From: Gardnerella kenyensis
GTDB taxonomy: Bacteria; Actinomycetota; Actinomycetes; Actinomycetales; Bifidobacteriaceae
DNA length: 27,576 nucleotides
Direction of reading: 5' to 3'
NCBI GenBank assembly: GCA_003585735.1
Contig: NQOH01000001.1
Coordinates: 192,675 to 220,250, forward strand
The notes under the pieces are model-generated. The model was given only the letters and a program-made list of their open reading frames with translations. It had not been told where the DNA came from and did no database searches. A program made the position numbers and the translations under genes. Shown piece after piece: positions 22,927-27,576 of this stretch (position 1 is the stretch's first letter; every line of letters starts with the position of its first letter).

Positions 22927-23886
22927 TTAATTTTTAGATTTACAAACACCTAAAGTTTTGTAAATATATTGCTTGTAAGTTGAAGCACTTAGCTTACTGC
23001 AAACTCTAACGTTTGCATTTTTGCCAGTGCAATTGTTAACATCCACAACAACAGCACCATAATTTGGACCATTAGTAACATCAACTTCGCAATAATACGG
23101 TTCGCAAACTTGCACGCACGATGGGCATAATGCTGCAGCAACAGCTGAAGGATCAGCCATGTCAAGGTAAGCGTCACCAAAGCGTTCAATATTCATTTGC
23201 ATAAGTTCTTTATTGCAATCAATAGCAAACTTACCCAACGGCCCACTATTACGAATCATGTCAATCTCTTTAGGATTTAACATGCAATCTTCTAAGCAAG
23301 CATCCCAACCAACTAAAGTAATATTGGGCAAACCGGATTCAATAACTATTTTTGCAGCTTCAGGATCCTGCCAAACATTAAACTCAGCAACAGGAGTTAC
23401 GTTTCCCCTACCAAGACCTGCAGAACCCATAATAGTAAGCCTGCCAATCTTACGCATTGCATCTTCATCAAGACGCAAAGCGAGCGCAATATTAGTCAAC
23501 GGACCTAATGTAATAACATCAATCTCACCATCATTGCTATTGCGCAAAAATTCAAGCATTTTTATAACGGCATTTCCTTTAGAAGCTTTAAGCTTATGAG
23601 GCACTAAACCGATGTCTCCCATGCCGTCTCTGCCGTGCGTTTCGTAAGCGTACTCGAGTTTTCTCATCAGCATATTGCGACTTCCGCAATAAACTGGAGG
23701 CTCGTAAGTATTCGCATATTCGATTGTAGTAAGAGTATTAATGGTTGCTTGACTCATGCTCACATTCCCAGAAACTGTAGAAAACATGAGTATTTCATAG
23801 CGAGGATCATTTAATGCCATAGCTATTGCCATAGCGTCGTCAGATCCACAGTCGGTGTCGATAATAATTTTCTTGCGTTTAATCAT
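22927..23886 (-). CDS. Inosine/uridine-type nucleoside hydrolase
   Basis: A 319-residue cytoplasmic enzyme of the IUNH family, which splits ribonucleosides into base and ribose for salvage. The N-terminal calcium site is IIIDTDCGSDDAMA (D10, D12, D16, D17; the usual Pro is Cys13). Other family blocks: VITLGPLTNIALAL, LTIMGSAGLGRGNVTPVAEFNVWQDPEAA, ITLVGWD, and a late DMADPSAVAAAL. In well-studied purine/pyrimidine hydrolases the last block reads HDPLA with a catalytic His; here Ala replaces it, so substrate range cannot be predicted. ATG 23886 has only a weak GGCAGAAA upstream. It sits between the zincin and DUF5719 genes, which otherwise form a conserved neighbourhood. Confidence 0.9.
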   Translation of the reverse strand: MIKRKKIIIDTDCGSDDAMAIAMALNDPRYEILMFSTVSGNVSMSQATINTLTTIEYANTYEPPVYCGSRNMLMRKLEYAYETHGRDGMGDIGLVPHKLKASKGNAVIKMLEFLRNSNDGEIDVITLGPLTNIALALRLDEDAMRKIGRLTIMGSAGLGRGNVTPVAEFNVWQDPEAAKIVIESGLPNITLVGWDACLEDCMLNPKEIDMIRNSGPLGKFAIDCNKELMQMNIERFGDAYLDMADPSAVAAALCPSCVQVCEPYYCEVDVTNGPNYGAVVVDVNNCTGKNANVRVCSKLSASTYKQYIYKTLGVCKSKN

Positions 23887-23943
23887 ATTTTATTTCTGCC
23901 AAAATATTGTGATTTATATTTATAGTAAAATTTTGCAAAATAT

Positions 23944-25527
23944 TTAATGCACAATATGGTTATTATTACTTACGTACACTTGCATTTGCTGAGGCTCTAA
24001 AGATTGCGATGCTAGCCAAGAAATACCAGCTAAACCTGCTTTATCTACCTCATCTTTGCGAATACGAGCAGAGAATGAAATATTATTTTGCGTTTTTACA
24101 GTGAACATTACAGCATCATTTGAAATATTTTCAGCAGGAATGCTTACTACACGGTGAGCAGGAATGACAATACGTTCGCTGCCTGTAAGAAGGCCTGTTT
24201 TGCCAAAGCTTTGTAAGAATACAGATGAATCGTTATCGCTTGTTGAAGCAAAGTATAAAGTCGTTTCAGAAGCGCTAACTGGCGAAACGATTGCGCTACT
24301 TCCCTGTGCTCTTGACGCTTCAACAAAAGCAACATCTGATTGCCCATCTTTGCCATCTCGCGAAACTGACATCATTGCTACTGTTGGCACGCCTTCAATA
24401 CTTATTGCATGCGTTTTTTCTGGAACTGTGCCAAGATCAATAACCTGTAAATTGTGAGATTTTAAGGATATATCTTTTACTTTTTGGGTTCCAGAAACAT
24501 TTATCCAAGAAATAGTTGCGTTTCCATCTTTGCTAGGCCACACATACAATTTTGTTTGATCGCCTTCGTTAATTCCAGATAAAACTGTGGAATTTGACTT
24601 AGGGCTTAATGCTCGAATAATATCGACGCCTTTTATTGAAAGGCCGCTCATGTGTACAACTTTTACGAATGCTGCAACAGGAGCTTGCTCGCTTTCGGTT
24701 TGAACATATAGTCCGGAAGATTTAGGAGCTGCAGCAGAAATGTCAAAAGAAGCGTGCGAACGAGCTGGAACTGTAAAAGCACTTCCTGTAGAAAGAGCTA
24801 ACGGATTACTTCCATTCTTAGAAGACCATGCGCGAACTCGTATTACCGTTGGTTTAGAAGTAGAATTAAACGCTTCCAAACGTAAAGAAATGCCAGCTCC
24901 TGTCTCCGGAATTAAAAATGCTTGCTTCATTAAAGGCGTAGAACATGTGGTGGCAGATAAGCCTCGTATATCGCCATTTGTTGCCCATGAAGCCATTGAA
25001 GCAGCAATTCCTGTACCTGATACAACTTTAGATAAACGTCCCTCTAAAGCTTGAGCATCATGATCAACACTACTATTGGAAATAAGCGATGAAGTTTCTG
25101 AATCTTCTGCTTTTGATAATAAAGATTCCGTTTCATCATTATTATCTCGAATATTATGCACACCAGCTTTATAAACATCACCAAATGCTCCGTAGCGTGC
25201 AAAAGATTGCAAATCACCTTCTGATTCGTTATATTGACTATCGCCGTATTTAGCCAAATCAGGCAAGGACAATCGAATAGGGCAAATAGATTGCAAACGC
25301 GTAGCACCAACGCTACGAGTTACGCTACTACTTGGCGAATCAGAATCATCTACAAATTGAGGAAAAGTAAAGCATGATGCCACAACTAACGCTACTGCAA
25401 GAAGAAATATTGCGCTTATTGTGGCAAGAGTAACTACGCCGACTATCTTATGTTTATGCGCAATATCTGATTCTGCAGGCAATTCGCCGTGCTTTGAAGT
25501 ATCATGAGGACTCTTACGCCAACTCAT
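23944..25527 (-). CDS. DUF5719-type secreted/membrane-anchored protein
   Basis: A 527-residue protein with a cytoplasmic N-tail (1-26), one membrane helix (about 27-50, VGVVTLATISAIFLLAVALVVAS) and a large extracellular part rich in Ser, Thr and Val with beta-strand periodicity. Residues about 95-165 are an acidic/Ser linker. No catalytic motif is recognised. Size, topology and position after a large membrane glycosyltransferase match the actinobacterial DUF5719 family, whose function is unknown. ATG 25527 overlaps the upstream gene by 14 bp, and its GAGGAGGAATTAG ribosome site is encoded within the last codons of that gene, so the two are translationally coupled and probably act together in the envelope. 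Confidence 0.8.
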   Translation of the reverse strand: MSWRKSPHDTSKHGELPAESDIAHKHKIVGVVTLATISAIFLLAVALVVASCFTFPQFVDDSDSPSSSVTRSVGATRLQSICPIRLSLPDLAKYGDSQYNESEGDLQSFARYGAFGDVYKAGVHNIRDNNDETESLLSKAEDSETSSLISNSSVDHDAQALEGRLSKVVSGTGIAASMASWATNGDIRGLSATTCSTPLMKQAFLIPETGAGISLRLEAFNSTSKPTVIRVRAWSSKNGSNPLALSTGSAFTVPARSHASFDISAAAPKSSGLYVQTESEQAPVAAFVKVVHMSGLSIKGVDIIRALSPKSNSTVLSGINEGDQTKLYVWPSKDGNATISWINVSGTQKVKDISLKSHNLQVIDLGTVPEKTHAISIEGVPTVAMMSVSRDGKDGQSDVAFVEASRAQGSSAIVSPVSASETTLYFASTSDNDSSVFLQSFGKTGLLTGSERIVIPAHRVVSIPAENISNDAVMFTVKTQNNISFSARIRKDEVDKAGLAGISWLASQSLEPQQMQVYVSNNNHIVH

Positions 25528-27576
25528 CTAATTCCTCCTCATGCAAATCATCAGAACGCTCGATCATAGTATGTCTTCCAAAACGAGGAACCGCAACCAA
25601 GCAATATATTAGTAATACTATTACGGATGAAACCACCCAAGGTATTCTCCAAGAAAGCGGTCTTGAACGATAATATGGAGAAGTTTCTTTTAATGATTTA
25701 GCATCATACATTCCATCAAAACGGAAATAAGTTCCTTGAGGCAAAGACACTACTAATTGAGCACTTTCAGCAGCATTCACATGCGCTATTAAACGCTCAG
25801 TAGCTTCTTTATTAATATTGTTTTCTAAGCTTGCAACAGGATGCAATAATTGCTGTATTGACATTTTACTTGCTTTAACAGCTTTATGAGAGCTAGCATC
25901 GTTTACAATATAAATTCCGCCAATACCAAGCTGTTTTAAGGTGTCTATTGCGCCATTATCTGCATGAGATAGCAACTTAGAAGCTGAGAGAGACAAAGCT
26001 TTAGAGCTTTGAGAGTCACCAAACATAACTTTTCTAACTCGTAACGCAGGAGACTCGTCTATAACATCTCCCCTAGCAGTACGCATTACTGCAATTTCTA
26101 GCTCATGACTACTTATAGCTTTAAGAGCTAGAACTCTATGCATATCATCTTTATTTAAATAATCAGTAACAACCATTGGAAGGCCACTATTACTTGCAGC
26201 AATTGACGTTGCCGGTCCGCTTAATACTGCAAAAAGACCAAGAAGTATAGCCATAGCTAACATTCCACTAGCAAGAACAGCTCTTGCAATACGGATTATA
26301 TGTTGCAAAAGTCTTGCTGCGGAACGACGCATTGCAGCGCGCCTATCGGTTCTAGTTTTATAACCTTCAGCAGGCACAGATTCTGGTTTTTTCGTAACGC
26401 GCAAAGGCTCAAAGCGGCGCACAGCTTGACCTGCAACCATGCACATACACGCCAAAACGCCTACTGTAGATAATGCTACGCCTGGCAAAACGCTAGCAGC
26501 AACAGGACCAGTAGTATCCGCAGCAATTACAATACGCGCTGAAACTAGCGACAAAACCATTCCGCTAATAATAACAACCCACATCATGCGAGAAACACGC
26601 AAAGCGAATGGCAAAACTAATGCTGCAACAGCCATGAAACATGCCAAAGATGCAAAAATCATCATAATTATTGTTCTTAAACTAAGCAATGGCATATTAA
26701 CAGCAACATGAGGAGAACTCATATTCAAAGCATGTAAAAGAACGTCAATATAACCTTGAGCGCGAGGAGCTCCTTGAACACTTCGCAAAGGCAAAGCCAT
26801 GCTAGAGAATAGTTGACGCCACATTCCCGAAGAACCATAACGTATTGCACTACCTATTGTTGGTAACAGGACAATAATTGATGGAATCGGCACAAGCAAA
26901 AACATAAGCCTATGCGAACGAACCATAATAAATGATGCAACAAAAATCACAACAAGAGGAAATATAAGCTGAGGTTCTGCAGCAACTGGAACCATAAAGC
27001 AAAGGGCAGCACACGCAGCGCACTGCACAGAAGAAACAGGACGAACTGGATCTTCAGTTACATACATGCCAACAGCGTGGAATGAAAAAGCAAAAGCTGC
27101 AGGCAAAAATACCATAGTCATCAGCATTGGCAAATCGCCACGCGCAAATAAGCCGAAAGCTATTGCAATCATAGTCCAGCAAATTCCTGTGCACACGCGC
27201 ACAGTATCAGAACGAGTAAATACGCCCGCAAGAGCCCAGAAACTTAAGCACATAGCTGGAGCTGCCAAGAAGAACATAAGAGTAATTGACAGCAACGGGT
27301 TTGCTCCAACAATTAGCGAAGCTAATGCCCACACACTTAGCCAAGGAGAAGGAGGAATAGCAGGACCAAAACCATCGTCAGGAATCCAAGAACCAATTGC
27401 AGCATTGAAAAGCTGATGGAAATTAGCACCTGTTGGCAACCATTCTTGTGCATACCAAGACGCTCCACCTAAAACATCACGCCACGGAGCGCCATATAAA
27501 TGCAATATGACTGCAAAAAGCAGCATAGATGCGAGAATAACAGCACTCCACCTACGCAAAACACGAATATGCAAAT
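25514..27576 (-). CDS. Large multi-spanning membrane glycosyltransferase-type protein, N-terminus outside window
   Basis: Partial: the frame is open to the window edge, so the visible 687 residues are a C-terminal portion. The first in-frame start-like codon (TTG at the edge) should not be taken as the start. There are about ten or more hydrophobic helices in the first 440 residues, with a Trp/Gly/Pro-rich extracellular loop (GGASWYAQEW...GFGPAIPPSPW). A soluble extracytoplasmic domain follows (about 460-640, with LGIGGIYIVND and LPQGTYFRFDG), then a final helix (about 650-670) and an acidic tail. No GT-A catalytic motif is visible; in actinobacterial relatives it would be N-terminal. Assignment rests on topology and on the coupled DUF5719 gene, so it is moderate. 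Role: probably assembly of a surface glycan. Confidence 0.65.
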   Translation of the reverse strand, partial: LHIRVLRRWSAVILASMLLFAVILHLYGAPWRDVLGGASWYAQEWLPTGANFHQLFNAAIGSWIPDDGFGPAIPPSPWLSVWALASLIVGANPLLSITLMFFLAAPAMCLSFWALAGVFTRSDTVRVCTGICWTMIAIAFGLFARGDLPMLMTMVFLPAAFAFSFHAVGMYVTEDPVRPVSSVQCAACAALCFMVPVAAEPQLIFPLVVIFVASFIMVRSHRLMFLLVPIPSIIVLLPTIGSAIRYGSSGMWRQLFSSMALPLRSVQGAPRAQGYIDVLLHALNMSSPHVAVNMPLLSLRTIIMMIFASLACFMAVAALVLPFALRVSRMMWVVIISGMVLSLVSARIVIAADTTGPVAASVLPGVALSTVGVLACMCMVAGQAVRRFEPLRVTKKPESVPAEGYKTRTDRRAAMRRSAARLLQHIIRIARAVLASGMLAMAILLGLFAVLSGPATSIAASNSGLPMVVTDYLNKDDMHRVLALKAISSHELEIAVMRTARGDVIDESPALRVRKVMFGDSQSSKALSLSASKLLSHADNGAIDTLKQLGIGGIYIVNDASSHKAVKASKMSIQQLLHPVASLENNINKEATERLIAHVNAAESAQLVVSLPQGTYFRFDGMYDAKSLKETSPYYRSRPLSWRIPWVVSSVIVLLIYCLVAVPRFGRHTMIERSDDLHEEELDELA

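Noticed and set aside
1..27576. Search for CRISPR arrays, insertion sequences, toxin-antitoxin or defence genes
   Set aside because: No spaced direct-repeat array, transposase motif, or paired small toxin-antitoxin genes were seen. The tandem repeats have no spacers.

Overview
The window comes from an AT-rich member of the Bifidobacteriaceae, most likely Gardnerella. This is inferred from an actinobacterial gene set (CarD, four-domain S1, a large membrane glycosyltransferase beside a DUF5719-type protein) in low-GC DNA, together with a bifidobacterial-type amylopullulanase. The genus call rests on recognition, not on a search. I see no insertion sequence, phage, CRISPR array or defence island.

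Region 1 (1-6498, minus) handles extracellular alpha-glucan. It holds a very large secreted amylopullulanase (two GH13 catalytic units flanking three starch-binding modules, C-terminus cut by the window edge). Just upstream is a paralogous alpha-amylase with a C-terminal membrane anchor. Region 2 (6611-8479) holds a tRNA with a Leu CAA anticodon but a short variable arm, its promoter and terminator, and pyruvate kinase. Region 3 (8698-14144, minus) is housekeeping: uvrB and coaE (adjacent), rpsA and folD. Region 4 (14268-16090) has a divergently transcribed lipoprotein related to zinc/manganese-binding proteins, then convergent carD, sharing one bidirectional terminator.

Region 5 (16196-20373, plus) runs glgB, an OmpR-type response regulator and its histidine kinase. 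Region 6 (20378-27576) holds comF, a phosphomannomutase-like HAD protein, a small zincin-fold protein whose HExxH motif is lost, a nucleoside hydrolase, a DUF5719-type protein and the membrane part of a large glycosyltransferase. The glycosyltransferase, DUF5719 and zincin genes resemble a conserved actinobacterial envelope neighbourhood.

Functionally, the secreted amylases would cut host glycogen or starch to oligosaccharides, pyruvate kinase serves the glycolytic end, and GlgB branches the cell's own glycogen. The most notable features are the amylase duplication with a shared His-to-Trp change in conserved region IV, the odd tRNA, the loss of expected active-site or ligand residues in two or three proteins, several in-frame or intergenic minisatellites, and two candidate leaderless transcripts (coaE, glgB).
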